Shown: positions 1-7,932 of the stretch, in pieces
Layout: every line of letters starts with the position of its first letter
How positions within the stretch are numbered: the first letter of the stretch is position 1
Source: Nitrospirota bacterium
GTDB taxonomy: Bacteria > Nitrospirota > Thermodesulfovibrionia > Thermodesulfovibrionales > Dissulfurispiraceae
NCBI GenBank assembly: GCA_015233365.1
Contig: JADFXU010000001.1
Coordinates: 1 to 64,000, forward strand
Length of the DNA stretch: 64,000 bases
Reading direction: 5' to 3'
Translations under genes and position numbers: made by a program
The notes under the pieces: model-generated
Told to the model about the DNA's origin: nothing
Database searches by the model: none
The model's input: the letters and a program-made list of their open reading frames with translations, nothing else

Positions 1-100
1 TAAACTGCCGGCTGTTTTCCTTTTCTGGCATACCTTGTTTCTCCCTCCGTATATAGTAATCTGAATAGTTACCATATAATGTTATATTATTCGCTGTCTA

Positions 101-130
101 TTGACAATACAGTGCCCCCGGTATTAAAGT
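101..130 (+). promoter_or_regulatory. Putative sigma-70 promoter of the kimA riboswitch transcript
   Basis: A perfect -35 hexamer TTGACA lies at 101-106 and a weaker -10 candidate TAAAGT at 125-130, with an 18-base spacer. The predicted start, near 137, falls just before the first paired bases of the cyclic-di-AMP aptamer, which is where a riboswitch promoter should be. The -10 matches the consensus at four of six positions, so the call is moderate. Confidence 0.5.
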
Positions 131-142
131 ATTAATTGAAAA

Positions 143-293
143 TGCAGCCTAAATCCATTTGAAACCAGTCGGTTGAGTATGGATGCGGGGGAACCGTAGT
201 ATGGGGCGTATTTCTTTGTCAAAAGAATAAGGCACTTCCAGGCCCGAGCCCGTCAGCTAACCTCGTAGGCATTTGGAAGGGCAATAGGCAGAT
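143..293 (+). promoter_or_regulatory. Cyclic di-AMP (ydaO/yuaA) riboswitch aptamer
   Basis: The segment holds the hallmark ydaO/yuaA blocks in order: a purine-rich GCGGGGGAACC block (185-195), and the conserved CCCGTCAGCTAACCTCGTAGGC (in two parts, about 249-270), which is close to the Bacillus subtilis ydaO leader. ATCCAT (about 153-158) can pair with ATGGAT (179-184), and GCCT (about 147-150) with AGGC (287-290), closing the aptamer. It is followed by an intrinsic terminator and then by a KimA-type potassium transporter, the same gene this riboswitch class controls in Bacillus. From the family, ligand binding is expected to favour termination when c-di-AMP is high. Exact ends are estimated. 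Confidence 0.9.
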
Positions 294-299
294 GACAAG

Positions 300-327
300 A
301 CCGCCTGTGTTGCCGGCGGTTTTTTTT
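300..327 (+). terminator. Intrinsic terminator of the c-di-AMP riboswitch
   Basis: ACCGCC (300-305) pairs with GGCGGT (315-320) around a nine-base loop and is followed directly by a run of eight T (320-327). It stands between the aptamer and the ribosome-binding site of the transporter gene, so it is the expected expression platform for switching off transcription. Confidence 0.9.
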
Positions 328-359
328 GTGCTCTCCTGTGCGCGCCCAAGGAGGAATTA

Positions 360-2174
360 ATGTCACTCAAGCGATTTCTCATCGGCAACCCGATCGAATC
401 AGTCAGGGAAAAACACGAACGGCTCAACAAACTCATGGGTCTCGCCGTGTTCTCGTCGGATGCGCTCTCATCCGTGGCCTATGGGCCGGAGGAAATCCTG
501 CTGGCACTTATTGTCGGGGGAACCGCCCTGCTCCATTCCTCGATTCTTATCGCTAGCGGCATCGTCTTACTTGTAGCGATTGACGCTACCTGGTACTTTC
601 AGACGATCCATGCCTATCCGTCAGGCGGCGGCGCATACATTGTTGCAAAGGACAATCTCGGTGACTATCCGGGCGTCGTTGCAGGGGCCGCATTGCTCAT
701 CGACTATGTATTGACCGTTACTGTCAGTATCTCCGCCGGCATCGCAGCAATTACATCCGCATTTCCGGCGCTGCACAATCAAACAGTCCTGATGTGCCTG
801 CTCGCCACAGCGTTTATAATGGTAATTAACCTTAGAGGCGTTCGGGAGTCGGGACAAGTTTTTTCGATACCGGTATACATCTTTTTAGGTTGTCTGTTCC
901 TCCTTATAGCCATGAGTTTTGTAAAATCATTTACGGTCCTCCGTCCTCCCCCGGTGGCATATAAAGCGGCTGCCTCAAACACCCTCGCGCTCTTTATCAT
1001 ACTCAGGGCCTTTGCGTCCGGCTGCGCCACGCTCACAGGAATAGAGGCGGTTTCGAACGGCGTTCGGGCCTTCAGGGCCCCCGAAGCGCGCAACGCCGGA
1101 ATCACTCTTATATGGATGGCTGCATTGCTCGGCGTACTTACCATCGGCATTGCCTATTTCTCGGACTTTTACAGGATTTTGCCGAATGAGAATGAAACCG
1201 TACTGTCGCAACTTGCCAAAATGGTATTCTCGAAAGGGGTCATCTATTACACAATACAATTTGCTACATCCTTAATACTCATTCTTGCGGCCAATACTGC
1301 GTTTGCCGATTTCCCGAGGCTGTCGTCGATCATGGCAACTGACCGTTTTCTGCCCCGGCAGCTCAGCAATCGCGGTGACAGACTCGTTTTCTCCAACGGC
1401 ATAGTACTCCTCGGCTTCTTCTCCTCCATGCTCGTTGTGCTCTTCAGTGGCGATACGCATGCGTTAATCCCGCTGTACGCGGTGGGCGTTTTCACGGCGT
1501 TTACACTCTCTCAAGCAGGCATGGTGAAGCACTGGATCAAATATAAGGGATCAGGCTGGAAAAAAAACATACTGATAAATGGTCTTGGAACAGTTACCAC
1601 CGCTATTGTTCTTGTCATTATCTCGGTTGAAAAATTCTCGCACGGGGCCTGGATAGTGCTTGTCGCTATTCCCTGCCTTGTTATTTTAATGAAAAAAATC
1701 CACAGCCACTACCTCTCTGTTGCCGAACAGCTTTCAGTCACTTCTTGCGAAATTGAGCAGCCGGAATTCAAGCACCACTCTGTTATCATTCCCATATCGG
1801 GAATTCAGCAGGCAGTCATCGGCGCAGTAAAATACGCGAAGGCCCTGTCGAATGACGTGGCCGCCCTCTATGTGTGTCTCGACCCGGCGGAGACCCAAAA
1901 CATTAGGGCAAAATGGGACCAGCAATGCATGGGCGTGCCTCTGATTATCCTTGATTCGCCTTATCGTTCGATAAAGGAATCGCTTCTCGACTATATAGAC
2001 GAAGTGCAGGGGCGCTACAAGGACGGGGTCATAACGGTCGTGCTTCCCGAGTTCGTGCCGTCAAAATGGTGGCACCACCTGCTGCATAACCAGACGGCAC
2101 TATTTATAAAAGGTATTTTACTCTTTAAAAAGGGAACGGTCTCCACGAGCGTGCCCTTTCACCTGCGGCGGTAA
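360..2174 (+). CDS. kimA: KimA-type potassium importer (APC superfamily)
   Basis: Predicted inner-membrane K+:H+ symporter of the amino acid-polyamine-organocation superfamily, 604 residues, matching the length of Bacillus KimA (formerly YdaO). The N-terminus carries the family signature around SSVAYGPEEIL (residues 34-44). About twelve hydrophobic membrane segments occupy residues 30-460, and a hydrophilic C-terminal domain of about 140 residues follows, corresponding to the cytosolic regulatory domain of KimA. The start ATG has an AAGGAGG ribosome-binding site at 348-354. The c-di-AMP riboswitch in its leader strongly supports potassium uptake rather than amino-acid transport. It stands as a single gene; the next operon begins 57 bases downstream with its own promoter-like -35. 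Confidence 0.85.
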   Translation: MSLKRFLIGNPIESVREKHERLNKLMGLAVFSSDALSSVAYGPEEILLALIVGGTALLHSSILIASGIVLLVAIDATWYFQTIHAYPSGGGAYIVAKDNLGDYPGVVAGAALLIDYVLTVTVSISAGIAAITSAFPALHNQTVLMCLLATAFIMVINLRGVRESGQVFSIPVYIFLGCLFLLIAMSFVKSFTVLRPPPVAYKAAASNTLALFIILRAFASGCATLTGIEAVSNGVRAFRAPEARNAGITLIWMAALLGVLTIGIAYFSDFYRILPNENETVLSQLAKMVFSKGVIYYTIQFATSLILILAANTAFADFPRLSSIMATDRFLPRQLSNRGDRLVFSNGIVLLGFFSSMLVVLFSGDTHALIPLYAVGVFTAFTLSQAGMVKHWIKYKGSGWKKNILINGLGTVTTAIVLVIISVEKFSHGAWIVLVAIPCLVILMKKIHSHYLSVAEQLSVTSCEIEQPEFKHHSVIIPISGIQQAVIGAVKYAKALSNDVAALYVCLDPAETQNIRAKWDQQCMGVPLIILDSPYRSIKESLLDYIDEVQGRYKDGVITVVLPEFVPSKWWHHLLHNQTALFIKGILLFKKGTVSTSVPFHLRR

Positions 2175-2197
2175 TTAACCCGAAAAATGCATCCGGG

Positions 2198-2227
2198 TTG
2201 ACAATCACCTTAAAAAGCGTCAAATTA
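2198..2227 (+). promoter_or_regulatory. Possible promoter of the four-gene glycosyltransferase/deacetylase operon
   Basis: A perfect TTGACA at 2198-2203 is followed after 18 bases by AAATTA (2222-2227), a poor -10. No ribosome-binding site precedes the ATG at 2232. A start near 2234 would make the message leaderless, in line with other genes in this window. Alternatively the operon is read through from kimA. Confidence 0.35.
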
Positions 2228-2231
2228 GACT

Positions 2232-3482
2232 ATGCCGTCAAAGAAAAAGGGCTTGATCGTTCTCATGGGCTCCGGTGAACTCACAGCCACAATGGTCGAG
2301 GTCCACAAGGAAATCCTTGCGCGTTACAGCGGCTTCCCCAGGGCATTCTTTCTCGATACTCCTGCAGGGTTCCAGCTGAATGCCGACCAGTTATCTCAAA
2401 GGGCCGTAGAGTATTTCCGGCTCAATGTCGGCTATCCGATGGAGGTGATCTCGTTCAAGTCTAAAAGTGTGCCGGCCACGGAACGTGAACAGGCATTTCG
2501 CCGGCTGAAAGAGGCTGATTATGTCCTGGTCGGACCTGGGAGCCCCACATATGCCATCCGGCAGTGGCAGGAGACCCCGATTCCTGAAATACTCGAACTG
2601 CGGATCGAAGAAGGCGCATGTTTTGTCGCTGCCAGCGCTGCGGCCCTCACAATCGGGCGTTTTACTCTGCCAGTGTACGAGATATACAAAGTCGGTCAGG
2701 AGTTGCATTGGGTGGAAGGTCTCGACATTCTGGGTCATTTAGGACTGAATACCGTTGTGGTCCCTCACTGGAACAACGCCGAAGGAGGGACCCACGATAC
2801 CCGCTTCTGCTTCATGGGAGAGGGCCGCTTCAGGAAGCTTGAGTCAATGCTGCCCGAGGATGTGAGCGTACTGGGTCTCGACGAACATACGGCCTGTATT
2901 ATAGACCTCGACACGGAGGAAATATCGATAAAAGGCATCGGCTCGGTCACGTTCAGGCACCGGGCATTTGAGAGGACATTTCTCAGGGGGGAAAGGTTCC
3001 CGCTGAGGGTGCTTTCAGGGAGGGAGGGCAGCGTTATTCCGGCAGCGCAACTTATAGAGATGCCGGCGTCGGGACCAATGCCGGTCCCTGAAGAGGCAGG
3101 TTTCTGGGACTCTGTGCATGCGCTCGAAGTCGCTTACCATAAAGGCCTCGATGCTGACGCCCGCGATGCTGCAAACGCCCTTTTAAATCTCGACAGAATT
3201 ATCTGGCAGGCCCATCAGGACAAGGAGAGTCCGGAGTTCATCTCCCAGGCAAGGGAGCTTTTTCATGAATTAATTGTTATTCTCGGAGTGCGTTTGTCCT
3301 CTGCGCCGGAAAGCTGTTATAAGTGTCTCGAGCCGCTCGTGGAAGAATTGCTTGCCTCAAGGGCCTTGTACAAGGAAAATAAACAATGGCTTGAGGCGGA
3401 TGTTATCCGTGACTGTCTGAAGCGTGCTAAAATCGAAGTGGACGATACTCAAAACGGCTACCGCTGGCGGTTGAGGACATGA
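2232..3482 (+). CDS. Cyanophycinase-like (peptidase S51) domain fused to a CysRS C-terminal-like domain
   Basis: Protein of 416 residues with two parts. Residues about 6-285 resemble the S51/cyanophycinase fold: an N-terminal GLIVLMGSGEL strand, VGPGSPTYAI in place of the usual GGGN loop, a serine in AASAAA at the nucleophile-elbow position, and GLDEHTACII, the cyanophycinase-like GIDExTA motif. The usual GxSAG context is altered, so protease activity is uncertain. Residues about 300-416 resemble the DALR-like and tail region of cysteinyl-tRNA synthetase (paired helices, then LEADVIRDCLKRAKIEVDDT and GYRW). No HIGH or KMSKS catalytic domain is present. It is first in an operon and its stop overlaps the next start (ATGA). 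The function is not known; a role in a cysteine-containing product is inferred from context. Confidence 0.65.
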   Translation: MPSKKKGLIVLMGSGELTATMVEVHKEILARYSGFPRAFFLDTPAGFQLNADQLSQRAVEYFRLNVGYPMEVISFKSKSVPATEREQAFRRLKEADYVLVGPGSPTYAIRQWQETPIPEILELRIEEGACFVAASAAALTIGRFTLPVYEIYKVGQELHWVEGLDILGHLGLNTVVVPHWNNAEGGTHDTRFCFMGEGRFRKLESMLPEDVSVLGLDEHTACIIDLDTEEISIKGIGSVTFRHRAFERTFLRGERFPLRVLSGREGSVIPAAQLIEMPASGPMPVPEEAGFWDSVHALEVAYHKGLDADARDAANALLNLDRIIWQAHQDKESPEFISQARELFHELIVILGVRLSSAPESCYKCLEPLVEELLASRALYKENKQWLEADVIRDCLKRAKIEVDDTQNGYRWRLRT

Positions 3483-4495
3483 CTATAAAGATAAACAGGC
3501 CCGAAACTACACCCTCTGCGGGAACGGTAAGCGTCGAGCCGTTGCCTGGTCTGAAGCGCTACTCGCCGGATCACGGAAGCGCGCTGAAGTGGGATTGTTT
3601 GTTTATGCTTCCGCCGTGGATCGGTCCATGGTGGTCATATTTCGGAGAGGGCTCACAGACGCGCCTCTATGTTGTGAAACAGAGTGATGAGGTCCTCGGT
3701 GTGGCACCGCTTGCCGTCACCGGAGACACAGCACGCCTCATCAGCGACAGCAACCTGATTGATTACAGTGATTTCATCGTTGCGCACTCAAGGGAAATGG
3801 AGTTTTTCTCAATACTTTTTGACCATCTGAGACGTGAGGGCGTAAGCCGTTTGCAAACCGGACGGGTCCGTGCCGATTCAACAGCCTTCTCCTGTCTCCA
3901 TGCATACTCGACACCTCTCGGCTGCGATGTATCCTCTAACCCGGTGGATGTCCTTTATGAAATAGATCTTTCAGACACGTGGGAAGGATACCTCGGTATC
4001 CTGTCGGCAAAAGAGCGCCACGAAACGCGCCGCAAGTTCAGGCGTTTGGAGAGTGCGGGCCGTGTCGGACTGCGGGTCATCGAGGACAAGAAGGACGTTT
4101 TACATGCTATGGACACCTTCATATCGCTCTTTCGGTCCAACAGTACAGAAAAGGCGCTGTTCATGGCCGGCGATGTCGAGTCATTCTTCAGGTCTCTCGC
4201 AGTTGAGATGGCTGATGCCGGCCTGCTGATGCTTTTATTTCTTGACTTGAACGACAGGCCCGTAGCCGCAACAATGTGTTTCGACTACCGCTCGACGGTA
4301 TACCTTTACAACAACGGCTATGACCGGGACTTTGGCCACCTCAGTGTAGGACTTCTGAGCAAGGTCCTGAGCATACAGGAAAGCATAAAACGAGGCAGGA
4401 AAAAGTATAATTTGCTCAGAGGCAGCGAGGCGTACAAAGGCCGTGTCGGCGGCCGTCCGGTCAGGCTGTTTCACTGCGAGGCCATCCTGAAATGA
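3479..4495 (+). CDS. GNAT-superfamily acyltransferase, CelD/BioF2-like
   Basis: Protein of 338 residues resembling the CelD/BcsL-like acetyltransferase family (PF13480), a two-lobe GNAT relative of the FemAB/FemX aminoacyl transferases. Visible marks are the N-terminal WxxxFxxPxW-like stretch (about residues 38-55), a basic helix LSAKERHETRRKFRRL (about 178-193) typical of the acyl-acceptor lobe, and a C-terminal SVGLLSKVLSIQESIKRG followed by YNLLRGSEAYK that matches the family's end motif. No signal peptide is seen, so it should be cytosolic. It overlaps both neighbours by four bases (ATGA), indicating translational coupling with the S51-like protein and the glycosyltransferase. Acyl donor and acceptor cannot be read from sequence; by context the acceptor is probably an amino sugar. 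Confidence 0.7.
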   Translation: MTIKINRPETTPSAGTVSVEPLPGLKRYSPDHGSALKWDCLFMLPPWIGPWWSYFGEGSQTRLYVVKQSDEVLGVAPLAVTGDTARLISDSNLIDYSDFIVAHSREMEFFSILFDHLRREGVSRLQTGRVRADSTAFSCLHAYSTPLGCDVSSNPVDVLYEIDLSDTWEGYLGILSAKERHETRRKFRRLESAGRVGLRVIEDKKDVLHAMDTFISLFRSNSTEKALFMAGDVESFFRSLAVEMADAGLLMLLFLDLNDRPVAATMCFDYRSTVYLYNNGYDRDFGHLSVGLLSKVLSIQESIKRGRKKYNLLRGSEAYKGRVGGRPVRLFHCEAILK

Positions 4496-5793
4496 CGCCG
4501 TCTCCGGTCATCTTACCTTGCCCCCGGCTTAAAGCGCCCGGAGCACACTCTAATGTCCGGCCATTGAGAATAGCCACGCTCAGTATCCATTCGAGCCCGC
4601 TCGGTGAACTTGGGACCGAGGACACGGGCGGCATGAGCGTTTACATCCGTGAACTTTCCCGGGAATTGGGCAGGGCCGGCCACAGCATCGACATCTATAC
4701 CTGCGCCGACAGCGGAAGGCAGGACCCCAGGCTGTTCTTGTCCGACAATGTCCGCCTCATCCATCTCGGAATCGGCCACAAGGGACATATCACAAAGAGC
4801 ATGCTGTCCGGACACCTGCCGGAAGTATTTCATTCGCTGGAGGCATATATTACGAGTAACGACATCTGTTACGATCTTATCCACAGCCACTATTGGCTGT
4901 CCGGCGAAGTGGGGGGGCTTGCCCAGAACAGGTGGTACATGCCTCATGTGGTAATGTTCCACACGACCGGCATCGCAAAGAGGGTGGCCTGCAGCCAGGA
5001 AAGAGAACCCGCCCTTCGTCTGATAGCCGAAAAGAGACTGGCCCGAAAAAGCGACAGGATACTTGCAACAACCGAGAAGGAGAAAAATCTGCTTGTCAAA
5101 TACTATAAGGTGCCGGGTGAAAAGATTGGAACAGTGCCCTGCGGAGTAAACCTGGAACGGTTCCGCCCCGTGGAAAAAGATCTGGCCCGAAAAGAACTGG
5201 GTCTTCAGGAAGCCGGGTTCCTGGTCCTTTACGTCGGCAGGTTCGCCCCTGTCAAGGGGCTCAGCAGACTTGTAGCTGCAGCCGCGCATCTTCGCTCGCA
5301 GCGCAGGCTCATGTTCATGATTGTGGGTGGCGATGACAGGCAGACGCAGGCGTTTGCCGAACTCGGCCGTCTTGTACGCCGGGCCTCTGTAGGGGACATC
5401 GTCAAATTTCAGGGCAGGGTCGACCACGACCTTCTCCCCTTGTATTACAGCGCCGCCGATGTGCTCGTCGTGCCGTCTTATTACGAGAGTTTCGGCCTTG
5501 TGGCACTTGAATCGCTCGCATGCGGTACTCCTGTCATCGCCGCTCGCGTAGGCGCTATGGACACCCTTATAAGGGACGGCAAAACAGGACTTCTCGCAGA
5601 CAGCCTGAGCCCCCGTTCGCTCGCATCGAGTATCGAGAGATTAATGGCGCTTTCATCTGACGGCGGACTGTCGGTCAATGAAATACGCGCCTCTGTTCTC
5701 AGATATGGCTGGTCTAACATTGCATCAGCCGTTACCGGGGAATACGCGGCCGCCCTCAGACCTTGCGTTAAATCGCAATGTCGGGACCAATAG
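4492..5793 (+). CDS. MshA-like family 4 glycosyltransferase
   Basis: GT-B fold retaining glycosyltransferase of 433 residues. Residues about 26-50 carry the SIHSSPL...GTEDTGGMSVYI stretch and residues about 124-136 carry DLIHSHYWLSGEVG, both strikingly like mycothiol glycosyltransferase MshA (and sucrose-phosphate synthases). The C-terminal nucleotide-sugar lobe has VGRFAPVKG, then the ExFGLVALESLACGTPVIA motif near residue 335 with its EX7E acids. MshA transfers GlcNAc from UDP-GlcNAc to inositol-1-phosphate; whether this enzyme uses the same acceptor is unknown. Its stop codon is immediately followed by the ATG of an LmbE-type deacetylase, repeating the MshA/MshB or BshA/BshB pairing. No membrane segment is apparent. 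Alternative: a glycan or glycolipid glycosyltransferase. Confidence 0.8.
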   Translation: MTPSPVILPCPRLKAPGAHSNVRPLRIATLSIHSSPLGELGTEDTGGMSVYIRELSRELGRAGHSIDIYTCADSGRQDPRLFLSDNVRLIHLGIGHKGHITKSMLSGHLPEVFHSLEAYITSNDICYDLIHSHYWLSGEVGGLAQNRWYMPHVVMFHTTGIAKRVACSQEREPALRLIAEKRLARKSDRILATTEKEKNLLVKYYKVPGEKIGTVPCGVNLERFRPVEKDLARKELGLQEAGFLVLYVGRFAPVKGLSRLVAAAAHLRSQRRLMFMIVGGDDRQTQAFAELGRLVRRASVGDIVKFQGRVDHDLLPLYYSAADVLVVPSYYESFGLVALESLACGTPVIAARVGAMDTLIRDGKTGLLADSLSPRSLASSIERLMALSSDGGLSVNEIRASVLRYGWSNIASAVTGEYAAALRPCVKSQCRDQ

Positions 5794-6492
5794 ATGATGG
5801 AAGCGTTTGCCGATATACTCGTCATCGCAGCGCATCCCGACGATGCTGAATTCGGGGCTGCCGGAACGATAGCGGGCCGGATCAAAGAAGGCAGGCAGGT
5901 GGTCTACGTTGTATGCACGAGCGGAGAGAAAGGAACTTCAGACAGGACTGTCAAACCCGAGCTATTGGCCCGGATAAGGGAAAAAGAGCAGGAATCCGCT
6001 GCAAGGATACTGGGCGTAAGGGAAGTCGTCTTTCTCAGGCTCCCTGATCAGGGACTTGAAGACACTTCAGAATTCAGGAAAATGATCGTCCGGGCCATCA
6101 GGAAGTATCGTCCCGGGACCGTTGTGACATCGGATCCGTACCGCCGGTACGTCTGGCACAGGGACCACAGGATTACAGGGCAGGTCACACTCGATGCCGT
6201 ATTCCCTTTCGCAAGGGACCATCTCGCTTATCCCGACCTTCTGGAAGAGGGCCTTGAACCTCACAAGGTCACGGAGATGCTCCTCTATGGTTCAGAAGAT
6301 ATTAACTATCGCTCCGATATCACGACGACCTTCGATCTGAAAGTTGCGGCGCTCCGCTGTCACGAAAGCCAGATGAAAGAACTGGAAGTACCTGATATAG
6401 AGGCGTGGTTGCGGGAATGGTCATGTTCCATGGCCGAAGGCGTGGAGTGCGAACTCGCGGAGGCGTTTCACCGGATCGAGATCACGAGATAA
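5794..6492 (+). CDS. LmbE/PIG-L family N-acetylglucosaminyl deacetylase
   Basis: Zinc-dependent deacetylase of 232 residues, the usual size of BshB/MshB-like enzymes. The metal-binding AHPDDAEFGAAGT motif lies at residues 13-25 and the third ligand region at about 126-130 reads HRDHR, the family HxDH signature. Enzymes of this family remove the acetyl group from GlcNAc conjugates such as GlcNAc-inositol (MshB) or GlcNAc-malate (BshB). The start ATG directly abuts the stop of the glycosyltransferase, so both are almost certainly translated together. An ATG is repeated at codon 2, so the exact first residue may be the second. It is the last gene of the operon and is followed by an inverted repeat at 6538-6573. 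Confidence 0.85.
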   Translation: MMEAFADILVIAAHPDDAEFGAAGTIAGRIKEGRQVVYVVCTSGEKGTSDRTVKPELLARIREKEQESAARILGVREVVFLRLPDQGLEDTSEFRKMIVRAIRKYRPGTVVTSDPYRRYVWHRDHRITGQVTLDAVFPFARDHLAYPDLLEEGLEPHKVTEMLLYGSEDINYRSDITTTFDLKVAALRCHESQMKELEVPDIEAWLREWSCSMAEGVECELAEAFHRIEITR

Positions 6493-6537
6493 CTGTCCGA
6501 TGACAAGGTCGTTGCCGACTCCAAAACGCTACGGTTT

Positions 6538-6573
6538 AAAAGAGTTACACACATTCTGTTTTTAAACTCTTTT
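6538..6573 (+). terminator. Inverted repeat downstream of the deacetylase operon, probable terminator
   Basis: AAAAGAGTT (6538-6546) is perfectly complementary to AACTCTTTT (6565-6573) with an 18-base loop. The stem is A/T-rich and the downstream side ends in TTTT. It lies 45 bases after the operon's stop codon. The stem is weak for an intrinsic terminator. Confidence 0.4.
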
Positions 6574-7080
6574 CCGTCATGTGCATTCTCCTTTATGCTG
6601 CTTATTATATACTTTTCGGCTAAGATTATAGTCAATAGAAACCTGTTTATTTCCAGCCTTACCTTGTCTGCTTATATCAGTGAATGAGTTAATCCGGAGC
6701 TATTATTACCACTCACGTGGTGAATCGGACTTTTCAGGGTACCTCTCACTTAAATCATGAAAAATTGGTAGCGGGAATATGCAAAGGTATTTGGGCAACA
6801 GCCCGTGAAGATTTGATCCCTGACACGGTTTCTCCATTACTGAATACTCACCTTATGTTGATCACTAATTTTATCGATTGTCGGTAAAAACAAACACCGG
6901 AGAAGTAAAAGTAGACTAGATAAATGGGGTAGTAACCGAAAGGCCCTATCTCCGGCTCCCCCTCGTCAATTGGTCCCATGAAAAAAAGATTGTGACTCCT
7001 TGATAAAGTTAAATAGACTGCGGGATAAACTATGTCGGCCACGGTTACCAAGACGGAACTTCTGATCAGCGGAGTACTTA
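6574..7080. other. Long intergenic region without a supportable gene
   Basis: About 500 bases, more A/T-rich than the flanking genes, between the ends of two convergent operons. The only open stretch of any length (minus strand, 6848-7051, 67 codons) lacks a ribosome-binding site and recognisable motifs. A small palindrome ACCAC/GTGGT occurs at 6708-6721. I see no tRNA, repeat family member or promoter that can be supported. Confidence 0.5.
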
Positions 7081-7932
7081 CTATGAATTGAAGTGTTGGG
7101 CCCGCTTTATGGCATCGGCAACCCTGACAACCTTTGCCATCTCTTTGACATCATGGACACGGACAATATGCGCACCGTTAAGGACCGAGACGGCTACCGC
7201 AGCAGCTGTACCCTCCATTCGCCCGGCAGGGGGCGCGCCGTCCAACAGTTTCCCGATAAACGCCTTTCGTGATACGCCGATTGCGACCGGCCTTCCGAGC
7301 AAGGTGAACTCCTTCAGGTTCCTGATTATCTCAAGGTTATGGTCAAATGTTTTTCCAAAGCCTATGCCCGGATCAAGAATGATCCGGTCTTCAGGGATAC
7401 CGCAATCAGCGGCAAGCCTGATGCAATGACGGAAATAATCCATGACCTCCGGAATGAGCGCTTCGTAGACAGGATGCTCCTGCATATTCTTCGGCGTCCC
7501 TTTTATATGCATTATAATAGCAGGGACCCCGTATTCAGCTACAACATGGGGCATTTCAGGATCGAACCTCAGGCCGCTTATGTCATTGACTATGGATGCG
7601 CCCGCATCAAGAGCGCAACGGGCCACTTCCGCCTTACAGGTGTCAATAGAAATGGGGATATGCACAGAAGATGCAACAGCTTTGATTACCGGAATAGTCC
7701 GGGACAGCTCTTCTTCAAGGGGTACCACTGCCGCACCCGGCCTCGTAGACTCCCCGCCGATATCGAGTATGTCGGCGCCGCTCTCCACAAGGTAATGGGC
7801 ATGGCGGACCGCGCTTTCATTATCGAAAAAAAATCCGCCATCCGAAAAAGAATCAGGGGTGACATTAAGCACGCCCATGATATGGGTTTTACGGTCGAAA
7901 TCAAGCTTGAAACCGTTCCAGGAGAGAATCAC
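7081..7932 (-). CDS. folP: Dihydropteroate synthase
   Basis: Condenses 6-hydroxymethyl-7,8-dihydropterin pyrophosphate with p-aminobenzoate to make 7,8-dihydropteroate in folate synthesis. The 283-residue length is typical. Seen motifs are [15 protein letters not shown] (about residues 19-33), the pterin-binding loop; [11 protein letters not shown] (about 57-67), the second family signature; [10 protein letters not shown] (about 95-104); and the DPGIGFGK box near residue 187. The start ATG overlaps the ftsH stop by four bases (ATGA), so it is the last gene of the amidase-gerM-murI-rph-ftsH-folP minus-strand series. The cdaA/ybbR/glmM genes that often follow folP in other bacteria are not present here. 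Confidence 0.96.
   Translation of the reverse strand: MILSWNGFKLDFDRKTHIMGVLNVTPDSFSDGGFFFDNESAVRHAHYLVESGADILDIGGESTRPGAAVVPLEEELSRTIPVIKAVASSVHIPISIDTCKAEVARCALDAGASIVNDISGLRFDPEMPHVVAEYGVPAIIMHIKGTPKNMQEHPVYEALIPEVMDYFRHCIRLAADCGIPEDRIILDPGIGFGKTFDHNLEIIRNLKEFTLLGRPVAIGVSRKAFIGKLLDGAPPAGRMEGTAAAVAVSVLNGAHIVRVHDVKEMAKVVRVADAIKRAQHFNS

Noticed and set aside
4513-5427. 304-codon frame antisense to the glycosyltransferase
   Set aside because: The sense frame has clear MshA-like motifs and operon overlaps; the antisense frame has none.
6848-7051. 67-codon open frame on the minus strand in the 6574-7080 gap
   Set aside because: No ribosome-binding site, no recognisable motif and tyrosine-rich A/T-driven composition; not enough to call a gene.
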